Shown one piece after another: positions 30,681 through 39,663 of a DNA stretch of 64,000 nucleotides; position 1 is the first letter of the stretch, and the number at the start of each line of letters is the position of its first letter. A program made the translations under genes and the position numbers. Source of the stretch: Adiantum capillus-veneris (Eukaryota; Streptophyta; Polypodiopsida; Polypodiales; Pteridaceae); the NCBI GenBank assembly GCA_014529385.2, contig CM043966.1, forward strand, positions 97,522,087-97,586,086, in the 5' to 3' direction. Below the pieces are notes generated by a model. It was not told where the DNA came from. It saw nothing but the letters and a program-made list of their open reading frames with translations, and made no database searches.

Positions 30681-32389
30681 CAATTTTGAAGGCTAGGGTT
30701 ACTCCTCTAACCATGGTTGGGTTAGATTTTCAGCAATTTATCTAATTTCTTTTGCTTGGAATTATCAAGAAGTTGGTGGGGAAAGAGAGAGGAGAGAAAT
30801 GGAGGTGATAGGACTTTTCATAGTGGGTTAGTGTTAGTATTAATTTACAAATGGAATTAGATATTTACAATGGGAGTATCCATGTAGGATACAAATAAGG
30901 AAGAAAAACTCTTAAGAGGTAAGAAAAGGTGGATTTCTTACAAGGTTGATGCTCCAAGTGTCTTGAGTAGGGCCAATTTTGACGCTTGTTGACGGTCCAC
31001 TAGCTTTGACGGTACATTTTTTCTCCACTCTTGACCTTCCTTGAGAGACAAGGTAATTGAAGCTGAGTAATCAACCACCATGATGCTGTCTTTTAAGAGA
31101 AGAGGCTGAATTTTGTGGTTTTTTTTATAGATATGGGTAATTTGGAGGAGGAAAAATGAGACTAGGTGGTCAATTTTGGAATGGAATTGTGTGTGGGAGG
31201 TATGAGTTCACCATGGTTTCTCTTATTCTTCAAGGTTGAGGAGAAGGTGAGTAGGGTGCAGAGAGGAGTGGTGAGAGAGGTGGGGATGATGAGTGGAGAA
31301 GTGTGTGTGAAAGAGGAAAATGATAAAGTGGAAAAGAGAGTGTGGCTGCATAGAATGGGAAAACTGGGGTCCACTAATAAAATCATAGCTCACAGCTCGT
31401 AACTCAAAAAAATATGAAAAAATTTGAGGCAAAAGTTCAGCCCACGAGCTACAACGTTTGTTTGTATTACCTTTTCAAATTCGGAGAGCAAGTGAACTTT
31501 AAAAATTCAGCAAAACCGACCGTTTTTTTCCACTGCACAAGGTCTTTGTGGGGTCCTTCTTTGGATGATTCTTTTGAATACCTCCAAGAGTGAGCCCTCC
31601 ATAGTGCATGTATGCATGCCACCTACCCTTGACCTTATTTGGTAGGTCTATAATTGAAGATATTGTTGAGATCATGATATAAGTGAATAGTATAACTAAG
31701 AAAATCAAATATTGAGGGGTCTAAAAAATATATACATGTCAAATATAAATAATATAAGTGGAAAAAATATAAAGGGGTCAAAAGAAATCTCTCTCATTAT
31801 GAGGCTACCATAAAAAGATAAATATTTTGGTGTTCTAATTTTTTAGAAAAAAAACAAAATAGATGTAGGAAGGGAAAAATCACAATAGTGAAAAATATAC
31901 ACATAAATAAAACTAGTTTTTTTGGATTTTTGTTGGGGTGGAGTTACACCAAATATAAGAGAAGCTTACATGAAAATATTTCTATATGGAATAAAGAGTA
32001 TGAAAAATGGTAAGAAAAATTGTGGTAATGGTGAGGCAATGTACAGAGCATAAATAACACACACCTAGGTAGAATATTTAAATAAATATTAAAATAATTA
32101 TGAAAAAATCTTTTATTTAGGCCCTATATACAAAGAAATATTTACATACGCATGGGCCATAATATACTTATATTTTTTATTTTTTATTATTTTTATTATT
32201 TTTTTGGCTCAACTAGCCCAATGACTAGCTAATTGAGGGTTTTTTAAGAAGATATGGGAAAAGTCCTGTGACTCACGCACGCCTATGTACAGTGAAATGG
32301 TAGGGATAGCCACAGTGTTTGGGTGATTTCGGTAGGCTGAGGTAACTCACTGTGGCAATTACAAAGAGCCGAAAAACGGCTATCATTAG

Positions 32390-32399
32390 CCCTCCCCCT
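32390..32399 (-). other. Polypurine tract of element 3
   Basis: The minus strand reads AGGGGGAGGG, then CTAA, then the TGATAGCC of the 3' LTR. Confidence 0.85.
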
Positions 32400-32413
32400 A
32401 GATGATGGTATAT

Positions 32414-33595
32414 TCATGCACCATCATAGAGCATCTTTTCCAAAGAGAGTGCTTCAGAGTCCTTGACGAGATTTTTATTGTTTGGCCCCTCATAATTTTG
32501 GCTAGAGTTACACTCATGCTTCATGTAACAATACTTACATGAGACAGTGGCCTTTTGACAGATCTTTGGTAGATCCTTTGGTAGAAGGCGACTCAAATAG
32601 GGCTTCAAGCGATACCCGTTTACTTTCCTGGAGTGCTCTTTACCATTCAAGTCCATAAGCTGATAGTAACTTGAATTGAAAGCCTTCTTGACTATGTATG
32701 GCCCTTGCCATCTTGTTTCAAATTTGGCATCAAAACGATTATCGAGTCGATTGTCATACCTTAGCACAAGATCTCCTTCATTGATGCCTTTGTCCTTCAG
32801 TTTCTTGTCAAGCTTCTCCTTTGTCTGTGTGGCTTTCCTCTTATAGCACTCGTATGCTGCTTCTCTTTTCCACTCAAGCTCAGCTAAGGTAAGAAGTCGA
32901 TCCATCCATGCTTCTTGATCATCTTGTGCTGATTTGCCATGAAGTCGCATTGTTGGAATGTTTAGCTCAATTGGCTGTAAAGCCTCTTGACCATAGACCA
33001 AGTGAAATGGTGTGAACTCCGTGGCTTCCCTATATGTGGTTCGATACGCCTACAAGGCACCATCCAAGAAGTCATCCCACAACTTTGTCTTGTTTTTCAC
33101 CATCTTTCTAATGATGTCTGCAATGACACCATTAGCTTTTTCTACCAAACCATTTGATTGGGGATAGTAGGGTGTACTGTGACGATGTAGAATGTGAAGT
33201 TCTTCACAGACTTCTGTGAGCAATCCCTTTCTAAACCCTGGACCATTATCAGAAACAATCTCCAAAGGTGTGCCAAATCTACAACAAATGTGAGTGTAGA
33301 CGAATTTGCTCACTATCTTCTCATTTACCTTTGCCACACTCTGTGCTTCCCCCCACCTAGTCATATAGTCTACAGCCACTAGAATGTAGAGTTTACCGTT
33401 TTTTGTCCTAGGCAAAGGACCCATAGCATCAATGCCCCACTTTTCAAAGGGTCCGTTTGCAAGCACTATTTGCCTCGGGCCATGCACCAACCTTCTATTT
33501 CCATTTATCTGACAATTGTGACAGCTTTTACACCAATGTTGGACATCCACATGCAGACTTGGCCAAACATACCCCACAAGCAAAATCTTCTTCAC
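32414..33595 (-). pseudogene. pol: Integrase of element 3 (one internal stop)
   Basis: It is in frame with the ORF upstream, from which only a TAA at 33,605-33,607 separates it. The first part has the Cys pair of the zinc domain (CKSCHNCQ), WGIDAMGPLP (Asp 1), IVSDNGPGF (Asp 2) and YYPQSNGLVEKANG (Glu), so the D,D,E triad is complete. A TAG at 33,050-33,052 precedes AYRTTYREATEFTPFHLVYG. The C-terminal domain ends with VLRYDNRLDNRF, FETRWQGPYIV and KVNGYRLKPYL. Integrase inserts the cDNA. Only single-codon lesions separate this copy from an intact frame. Confidence 0.9.
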
Positions 33596-33604
33596 AGTTA
33601 ATTC

Positions 33605-36600
33605 TTAGGCAAAATGACCACCACATGCTTCTTCGTGCAAACCTTTTAGAATGGCTGGAATTTCCTCAATAGTTGGTACTCTTCTGCACACTTGATCCCT
33701 CCCTCTTTGATAGAGGGAGCCTTCTAGGAAGAGATATGCACTTGCCTTCTTCATGAGTCTCCTCTTCTGAGCCTTTGTGAAGTCTTGTGGAAACTCGCCC
33801 TCCAAAATGTAGCTAATAATGGGAGTCAATGACTCCAATCCCTGGTATCTCGATTGCTTGACAGCTGCTGCCACCATGATGACCTGCACTTCTTTCTCAA
33901 CACATGTAACTACTTGTTGTGCAAGTAAATCGGCATCTTCATTCTGTTTCCTAGGAATATGATATAGTTGCACTTCTTCAAATTGATTAAACAATCTACG
34001 AATGGCATGAACTTTTGTCTGTAAGCTTTCATTCTTGCATGCCCAAATACCTAAAATCTGTTTAACAATGAGAAGTGCATCTCCCTTTACCATGAGGCGT
34101 TGTATCCCTTGGCCAATGCACATCTTCAAACCATGAATTAGTGTGTCGTATTCTGCTTCATTGTTGCTAGCTGAACTTGGTAGATTGAACTTCTCTTTCA
34201 TGACCACCTCTCCACTTGGGTTGAGCAACACTAGCCCTCCCCCTGCTTTTCCTGTGGCTCGACGAAAAGCTCCATCAAAGAACAAGGTAAAAGCATTAGG
34301 AATACTTTTTGGTGGTGGTAATAGTAGGGTCTTTACTTCAGGCACCTTAATCTCCTTTTCATGCACCCTATAAGTGAGAATCCCTGCCAATTGTGCATGC
34401 ACACTATCTTCTACCTTGAAAGAGTATTGAAACTCTTGCAACTCCATAATCCACTTTGAGATCCTAGTACTAAGATTCATTTGAGATGACACCCAAGGGA
34501 ACAAATTCTCTGCAGTGAGAATTACAAAAGGTTTTGGTAGAAGGTAGGATCTAAACTTTCTCACCGCAAACATGAGAGAAAGCATCATGAGTTCTGCTTC
34601 TGTGTAGTCTCTCTCCAAAGCATTCATGACTCTACTAGCAAAGTAGATGGGTCGCATCCTTGTACTGTGGGGATCTTGTTGTAGCAACACAGCACCAATT
34701 GTTTCCCTTCCAACACTAGAGCTAACAAAGAATGTGTACTCCCAACAAGGAGGCATGAGTGTTGGTAGCTCTGACAAAATGACTTTAATGTTACAAAAAT
34801 ACTCTTCAAGCTCATCAGACCATGCAAATTCTACTTGTTGTGTCAACTTTTGCAAAGGATGAAGCAACTCCGAAGCTAAGTGAATAAAGCGTGACATATA
34901 CTTCACTTTTTGAATGAATGATATGACCTCTTTGAGATTCTTGGGTGAGGGGAGCTCAATAAGAGCCTTTGCCTTTGAAGGATCCACCTCAATGCCTTTA
35001 CAGGAAACCTTGTGACCAAGCAAGATCACTTCATCCTCAGCTATGTGACACTTGTCGGGGTTGAGTTGACCTCCCATGTCATAGAGCTTCTTTAAACCTT
35101 CTTCTACCCTTTGTAGATGCAATGATTTTGAGCTATAAATGCAAAAATCATCAATAAAAACCCTAATGGACTTTCCAAAGAATGCTTGAAACACCATGTT
35201 CATGAAGCGTTGGAAAGTTGCAGGAGCATTTGTCAGGCCAAATGGCATGACTCTAAAAGCATAACAACCCCAAGGAGTGATAAAGGTTGTTTTCAATTGA
35301 TCCTCCAATGCGATACCTATTTGAAAGTAACCTGAGTAGCCATCACACACAGTGTACTTCTCATGACCAGCTACTTCATTTAGTATCTCATCCTGAAATG
35401 GGAGGGGAAAGTGATCTCTTTTTGTTGCCTCATTAAGTGGACGATAATCCACACACACCCTCCACTTTCCGTTTTTCTTAGGAGTGACAACAACGGGAGA
35501 GACCCACTCTGAATTCTCCATTGGATAAATGAAACCTGCTGCTAGAAGCTTTCTTACCTCCTTGAGTAGAGCCTGCTCCTTAATGACTCCTAGCCTTCGT
35601 AGCTTTTGAGCCTTAGGTGTGGCCTCTGGCTTTAACTCAATCTTGTGTTGAACAACATCTACTCCACGCACATCGGTGTAGTCTTTAGCAAAAAGCCTCG
35701 GAAATTTCCTTAGCACACATTTGAACTCCTCTCTTTCATCCTTTGTAAGTGTTGTAGACAACATACCTTCTAACATTCCTTCATCTTCCACCTTTTGGTT
35801 CTCTTGGGAACCTACCTCTTCCAAACCTCGAGAAGAGGTCTCCTGGTTGTTTGGCTTAAACCTTACCCCCATGACTTCAATGGAGGACTCCTCTTCAGTA
35901 ATGCTGCCGCTACTTTCTTCTTCTGAAGTGTTTTCAGTCCAATCTTCTTCTGTCTCACTTCGAGATGATTCTTCATGGAGCTCCTCTCGGCGTTGCTCCT
36001 TCATGTCAAAGACAACCTTCTTGTGATTGTCATTCCTGCAAATTAGCTTTCCACTCTCCCAATCCTGCAAAGCTCGCATTTTCATTAGCCATGGTCTTCC
36101 TAGGATAAATGGGTAACCATTTCCCTTGGTAGACATGACATAGAAATCCACTGCCTTCTTAATGCCAAAGGCCTCCACAAAAACATTTTTACAAATGCCT
36201 ATGCACCTAGCCTTGCTATTGTTTGCCATTTTCACTTTGATTTCAGGTGTCTCATGGATGTGTATGCCTAGTCTTTGCATGAGCCCTTCTGTCATGATGC
36301 AAATTTGTGCACCCCCATCCACTAGACCTTTCCTAACCAATCTTCCTTTTATGTAACAATCTAGCACAGGTGTAATATCCTCGTTCATTTCAGCATGTGC
36401 AATTTTTACAACAGGAAAACTCTCTTTTACCTTTCTCCTAGTACTAACTGCCTTTGTTAAATCCCTCCTAACTTGTGGGCATAATGCAAGAAACTGAGGC
36501 CATGAGATATCAGGACCCTTACCTCGCATGTCTTCCAACAGGTTGTATGGATCCATACCATGTCCAAGAGGGAAGTCTTGGAAGATTGATACGACGTTGA

Positions 36601-36730
36601 GTCCTCTTAGCTTCCTTGGTCTCCTTTGCCTTCTTGCCTTGTCCATGGTCACTCTGTGATGTGACTCCTTCTTTCTCTTTACCTTTCCCTCGGCCACGCT
36701 TAATGCCATTGGCTTCCATGTCAACCTCAT
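33605..36730 (-). CDS. pol: pol of element 3: protease, reverse transcriptase, RNase H and second (archaeal-type) RNase H
   Basis: This is an open frame of about 1,040 codons. Real pol similarity begins near GLNVVSIFQDFPLGHGMDPY; the first 40 codons are gag sequence in another frame. Protease: VDGGAQICIM near residue 137. RT: WRVCVDYRPLNEA, CDGYSGYFQIGI, MPFGLTNAPATFQ and FIDDFCIYS (about 35,145-35,165). The gypsy RNase H that follows is degenerate (FVSSSVGRETIGAVL lacks the catalytic Asp). A second RNase H then keeps all its acidic motifs: FFDGAF (near 34,275), ASNNEAEY, VKGDALLIV and NEDADLLA. In the Tat clade this extra domain is thought to take over RNase H function, and the decay of the first one fits that. 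The frame ends at a TAA inside the integrase zinc domain. Confidence 0.92.
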   Translation of the reverse strand: MRLTWKPMALSVAEGKVKRKKESHHRVTMDKARRQRRPRKLRGLNVVSIFQDFPLGHGMDPYNLLEDMRGKGPDISWPQFLALCPQVRRDLTKAVSTRRKVKESFPVVKIAHAEMNEDITPVLDCYIKGRLVRKGLVDGGAQICIMTEGLMQRLGIHIHETPEIKVKMANNSKARCIGICKNVFVEAFGIKKAVDFYVMSTKGNGYPFILGRPWLMKMRALQDWESGKLICRNDNHKKVVFDMKEQRREELHEESSRSETEEDWTENTSEEESSGSITEEESSIEVMGVRFKPNNQETSSRGLEEVGSQENQKVEDEGMLEGMLSTTLTKDEREEFKCVLRKFPRLFAKDYTDVRGVDVVQHKIELKPEATPKAQKLRRLGVIKEQALLKEVRKLLAAGFIYPMENSEWVSPVVVTPKKNGKWRVCVDYRPLNEATKRDHFPLPFQDEILNEVAGHEKYTVCDGYSGYFQIGIALEDQLKTTFITPWGCYAFRVMPFGLTNAPATFQRFMNMVFQAFFGKSIRVFIDDFCIYSSKSLHLQRVEEGLKKLYDMGGQLNPDKCHIAEDEVILLGHKVSCKGIEVDPSKAKALIELPSPKNLKEVISFIQKVKYMSRFIHLASELLHPLQKLTQQVEFAWSDELEEYFCNIKVILSELPTLMPPCWEYTFFVSSSVGRETIGAVLLQQDPHSTRMRPIYFASRVMNALERDYTEAELMMLSLMFAVRKFRSYLLPKPFVILTAENLFPWVSSQMNLSTRISKWIMELQEFQYSFKVEDSVHAQLAGILTYRVHEKEIKVPEVKTLLLPPPKSIPNAFTLFFDGAFRRATGKAGGGLVLLNPSGEVVMKEKFNLPSSASNNEAEYDTLIHGLKMCIGQGIQRLMVKGDALLIVKQILGIWACKNESLQTKVHAIRRLFNQFEEVQLYHIPRKQNEDADLLAQQVVTCVEKEVQVIMVAAAVKQSRYQGLESLTPIISYILEGEFPQDFTKAQKRRLMKKASAYLFLEGSLYQRGRDQVCRRVPTIEEIPAILKGLHEEACGGHFA

Positions 36731-37694
36731 TTGAATTTGTCACCTCTACCACATGCACATTTGGATCTGGCAAAGGTGGAACTCCTTCTACCCCTTGTGG
36801 AGGTGGTCTTGGTCCATTTGGCCTTTGTAGAAGCCTTGGTTGTTGACCAGCTCCTTCTCCTGCATTCATCAATGGGTAATTCAAGTTAGGTCTCCCTGGC
36901 TCTCCACGGGGCCAAGGACAATTATACATTCCATGTCCAGACTCTCCGTAATTCCAACATTGCAAGACTCTCCTAGTTCGTGGCTCTCTCTCTTCTGACT
37001 TCTTTGCTTGTCCCTTTGGACCTACAGCTTGTGCAAGGTGAATTGACAGGCTGCTTAAAGATTCATTTAACTTCTCAATCACTTCAGCCGTTACCTCAGG
37101 AAGCTCCCTAGATGTTGATGCTTGTGACTTACCTTTGGGTCTAAGAACTTCTATTGGAACCTCTCCCCTTAAGCACTTGAGTTTCCTATACTTCTCAGCA
37201 GCCCTAGTTTCCGCTGCATCAAAAGTAGCAGGTGCACCCGCCTCAACTTTTACCTTAAGGTCAGGAAAGAGTCCGGCTATGAACCTCTCCTTATTTAAAA
37301 ATTCTGCACCATCACCAGGGTTAGCAACATTTCGTATCCATAGAGCCCAAAGACGTAGAAACTCTTGCTTGTACAAGTAGTAGTCATCTAAGTCTTTTTG
37401 CTTATGAGAAACAATGTCTTGCCATAGTTTTTGAGTGTTTTGGGGATCAAAGAAGTATCTCTTAAAACGATTCAAAACTTCTGTGTAATTCCCCTTAACT
37501 TCCTCAGGCAAAGAGTCAAACCAAGTACTAGCATCTTTCCTAAGGACCACCTCAAACATTTCTACACGTTCTTGATCGGTTACTATCCTCTTGATACGGC
37601 AAGACATCTTGAAATTTGCTAAAAATAATTCTGCATCCTCTCCAGGATCTCCAAAGAAAAGAGGATATCCAGACATTTGGCGTTGGCTCTCCAT
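36519..37694 (-). CDS. gag: gag of element 3
   Basis: An uninterrupted 391-codon frame starts at a true ATG (37,694). The capsid (retrotransposon-gag) domain covers about residues 10-160, with FLANFKMSCRIKRIVTDQER, ASTWFDSLPEEV, FKRYFFDP and FIAGLFPDLKVKV. A linker leads to a zinc knuckle at about residue 245, CWNYGESGHGMYNC, in which the second Cys is Tyr. The Lys/Arg-rich end overlaps the pol frame by about 200 nt; pol is in the +1 frame relative to gag, so pol needs a frameshift or splice, or an indel has occurred near 36,600. Gag forms the particle and packages the RNA. Confidence 0.9.
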   Translation of the reverse strand: MESQRQMSGYPLFFGDPGEDAELFLANFKMSCRIKRIVTDQERVEMFEVVLRKDASTWFDSLPEEVKGNYTEVLNRFKRYFFDPQNTQKLWQDIVSHKQKDLDDYYLYKQEFLRLWALWIRNVANPGDGAEFLNKERFIAGLFPDLKVKVEAGAPATFDAAETRAAEKYRKLKCLRGEVPIEVLRPKGKSQASTSRELPEVTAEVIEKLNESLSSLSIHLAQAVGPKGQAKKSEEREPRTRRVLQCWNYGESGHGMYNCPWPRGEPGRPNLNYPLMNAGEGAGQQPRLLQRPNGPRPPPQGVEGVPPLPDPNVHVVEVTNSNEVDMEANGIKRGRGKGKEKEGVTSQSDHGQGKKAKETKEAKRTQRRINLPRLPSWTWYGSIQPVGRHAR

Positions 37695-37742
37695 TATTAT
37701 GAAAGATTACAACACGAGTTACAATAAGAGATACAATAGAGA

Positions 37743-38201
37743 TTAGAACCACTCGCCTGCAAATGAAGAAGTAAGAAAATACCACTCTAGGTTTTCTTCT
37801 TCAGCTATCCAAGCTTCAATAAGGTCTCGATTTGTTTGATCAAAACAAAAAGGTAGACTATTGATGAGCTCTAAGAAGGGTTGAAATTCTTCAAAGCTAA
37901 GGCGATAAACAGAAATCTCTAGAACTTCATTTTTTGGATCCAAAAGAGCAATCACGTCCCAAGTGATAAATTGCACTTGCTCTACAATTCCCAACGCACA
38001 AGCGGTTTGTATAAAAACTAGATCTTCATGCTCGTCGAAGGTCGTGAGAAAGTAGCAATTGACTAGGAGCTCCTTTCCTTCAAGTTCCACACAGTCGAAG
38101 TGAGGCAACCTTCTCACAATTTCATAAAGACCATCCTCATCAAGTCCAATCAAGTTTGCAAGATTTAAAGACTCCACTTGTGCTACAAAATTCCTGGACA
38201 A
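37743..38201 (-). CDS. Extra ORF L2 upstream of gag (element 3), paralogue of L1
   Basis: The open frame has about 150 codons and ends 48 nt before the gag ATG. It has no ATG of its own (the frame opens after a TGA), and a TTTTTGTCCAG acceptor-like site lies at its beginning. Protein features are LYEIVRRLPH, EDLVFIQTACALGIVEQVQF and YRLSFEEFQPFLELINSLPF. About 40 percent of positions match L1 in a collinear way, including RRLPH, FIQ..CAL, RL.F.EF.P.L.LINSLPF.F and the final R.L..A. It is acidic, mixed alpha-helical in appearance, with no signal peptide or membrane segment. I do not recognise the family. The LP..L...VRRLP-like start faintly recalls an F-box, which I do not claim. Confidence 0.75.
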   Translation of the reverse strand: MSRNFVAQVESLNLANLIGLDEDGLYEIVRRLPHFDCVELEGKELLVNCYFLTTFDEHEDLVFIQTACALGIVEQVQFITWDVIALLDPKNEVLEISVYRLSFEEFQPFLELINSLPFCFDQTNRDLIEAWIAEEENLEWYFLTSSFAGEWF

Positions 38202-38247
38202 AAACTCCTTAGGATTATGGTTAAATCATTCAAAAGCATAAAGAGAT

Positions 38248-38802
38248 TTACAATGTCTCTATGAACAAAGTGTCATAGAAAGTAGAGAAGGATGAGAATT
38301 TATACAAATTTGCAATCTTCTCTATGCTCTCTTTATTAAGACAAGCTCTGAATAGCTCCCTATCTACTCTGTTGAAAGCGAAAGGAAGACTATTAATAAG
38401 ACGCAAATGAGGAAAAAATTCACCAAATGTGAGTCTATGAAGCATGAACTCTGGCCGCAAGTTTCCTGAAGAGTCTTCCTCAATGATGAAATGCACTCGC
38501 CAAACGCCAAATTTCACTCTATTTACCAATCTTAGGGCACACACTAGTTGGATGAATGCGCGGTCTTCCTTAGTGCCCAACAACAAGAGGAAAATGGAAT
38601 CCACGCATAGGACCTTCCGTCTTAACTTCACCACCCTCTTGTTATGAGGGAGACGCCTTACTACTTGCTCCTGCAACTCAATTGGTAATAGAGCTAGATC
38701 TCTAAGGATTGAACTTTCACTGCACACACATTCCCAGTTAGAACAAATGATCGTTTTTTTGTTTCTTGTAACAACTTGGACAAAGAAAAAACAAACATAC
38801 AC
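38248..38802 (-). CDS. Extra ORF L1 upstream of gag (element 3), paralogue of L2
   Basis: The frame is open for 185 codons. There is no in-frame ATG before the conserved part, and the reported beginning is a GTG. A GTGTGTGCAG acceptor-like sequence sits just before the conserved segment DLALLPIELQEQVVRRLPH. Shared with L2: RRLPH, EDRAFIQLVCALRLVNRVKF, LHRLTFGEFFPHLRLINSLPF and DRELFRACL. L1 is more basic (KLRRK). L1, L2 and the two S frames lie in a row within 1.6 kb between PBS and gag. Function is unknown. Conservation of open frames in both copies argues that they were translated while the element was active. Confidence 0.75.
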   Translation of the reverse strand: MYVCFFFVQVVTRNKKTIICSNWECVCSESSILRDLALLPIELQEQVVRRLPHNKRVVKLRRKVLCVDSIFLLLLGTKEDRAFIQLVCALRLVNRVKFGVWRVHFIIEEDSSGNLRPEFMLHRLTFGEFFPHLRLINSLPFAFNRVDRELFRACLNKESIEKIANLYKFSSFSTFYDTLFIETL

Positions 38803-38828
38803 ACTATTTTGCCGGGCCGCACTTCATT

Positions 38829-39047
38829 TTAAAATAAAATGAACACATGTACATCAAAAGAAGTGTGGTAGTTGATGAGAGGTAGAATGACAGGGTTTGG
38901 TGATGCAAGAATTTCTCCTACTCTTTGGGCACCAAACATGAACACCATACGTTGTTGAAAATGGATTTTCCTACTAATTGCAATGTTTATTCTAATGTGT
39001 GGAGTGAAATGGAAGGGGAAAACCTCTATTCCTGGGCCATTATCCAT
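38829..39047 (-). CDS. Extra ORF S2 upstream of gag (element 3), paralogue of S1
   Basis: This is a 72-codon ATG frame, 26 nt before L1. It aligns with S1 over its whole length. Shared residues include I..S.K..FQ, G..R..EI.AS.NP.ILPLI.Y...DV..F.LF. Both proteins end in a hydrophobic DV-x-x-F-x-LF tail. No known domain is seen. Confidence 0.7.
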   Translation of the reverse strand: MDNGPGIEVFPFHFTPHIRINIAISRKIHFQQRMVFMFGAQRVGEILASPNPVILPLINYHTSFDVHVFILF

Positions 39048-39068
39048 GGTCTATGCATGACCTAATGC

Positions 39069-39281
39069 TTAAAACAAAACAAAAATATAGACGTCCAAAC
39101 TAAGGTCGTACCTAATGAGAGGCAAAATAAAAGGATTTACTGAAGCGTTTATCTCGGCCAACCTAAGAGGACCTAAAATTCTACGAATGACACGTTGAAA
39201 TTGCAACTTAGTACTAACAATTATGTGTACCTTTTGCCTTGCAATGGGAATGAAGGGATCATACAAATTTTCGTGATTCAT
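39069..39281 (-). CDS. Extra ORF S1, first ORF on the element 3 transcript
   Basis: This is a 70-codon frame with a true ATG at 39,281, only about 75 nt after the end of the 5' LTR and about 50 nt after the PBS. It would be the first ORF met after the LTR-derived leader. It is basic in the middle (QRVIRRILGPLRLAEI) and hydrophobic at the end (VYIFVLF). It is paralogous to S2, which begins 21 nt downstream. S1 and S2 could be separate small proteins or exons of one ORF. Confidence 0.7.
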   Translation of the reverse strand: MNHENLYDPFIPIARQKVHIIVSTKLQFQRVIRRILGPLRLAEINASVNPFILPLIRYDLSLDVYIFVLF

Positions 39282-39334
39282 GCAAACTACTTGACTATGC
39301 TAAAGGTTGATTCTACACAAAAATACACAAACCG

Positions 39335-39352
39335 TCCTCCGTGGGGGCACCA
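39335..39352 (-). other. Primer-binding site of element 3
   Basis: On the minus strand TGGTGCCCCCACGGAGGA begins 3 nt after the LTR. It starts with TGG, complementary to a tRNA CCA end. I cannot name the tRNA with certainty. Confidence 0.6.
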
Positions 39353-39355
39353 ATT

Positions 39356-39611
39356 TGAGGCGGTCCGGGGCGGACAACAAGAAGAGCAACCTCTAGACAC
39401 CCTTCAAGGCTCCCGTGCTGCTCAATGGGGCTGGGGCACAACACAACACAAACCAAAACAACAAAACCCAGCCAAATCCCAACTACACAAGGGGCACCAC
39501 CTAGTTTAAGAGCGAACTAGGACGCAAAAGAGGAGAATCGTTAGAGAAACCCACAAACAAGCAAGGAATTTACACTAACCCTAACACCAATGGAATACTC
39601 TCACACACTAA

Positions 39612-39663
<52 letters not shown>

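Larger units (their letters stand above)
29708..32385 (-). repeat. 3' LTR of element 3
   Basis: On the minus strand it opens TGATAGCCG and closes CCGCCTCA. It aligns end to end with 39,356-42,064 with only rare differences. It holds a minus-strand TATA box and a (GA)n tract at 29,967-30,009. The 31,160-31,430 frames in it are not gene-like. Confidence 0.93.

Noticed and set aside
31160-31430. Small frames in the LTR of element 3, repeated at 40,815-41,085
   Set aside because: The pair is only the two LTR copies. The frames overlap on both strands, have low complexity and are not gene-like.
36616-36846. Plus-strand frames opposite gag and pol of element 3 (also 35,721-36,026, 34,143-34,373 and 37,135-37,380)
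   Set aside because: They are complementary-strand shadows of well-supported minus-strand coding sequence. Antisense ORFs are known in some Tat elements (Grande), but those lie after integrase, not here.
38248-38802. F-box identity for ORF L1 (LLPIELQEQVVRRLP)
   Set aside because: Only a short leucine/proline pattern fits; the rest of L1 and L2 lacks the F-box signature, so no function is assigned.
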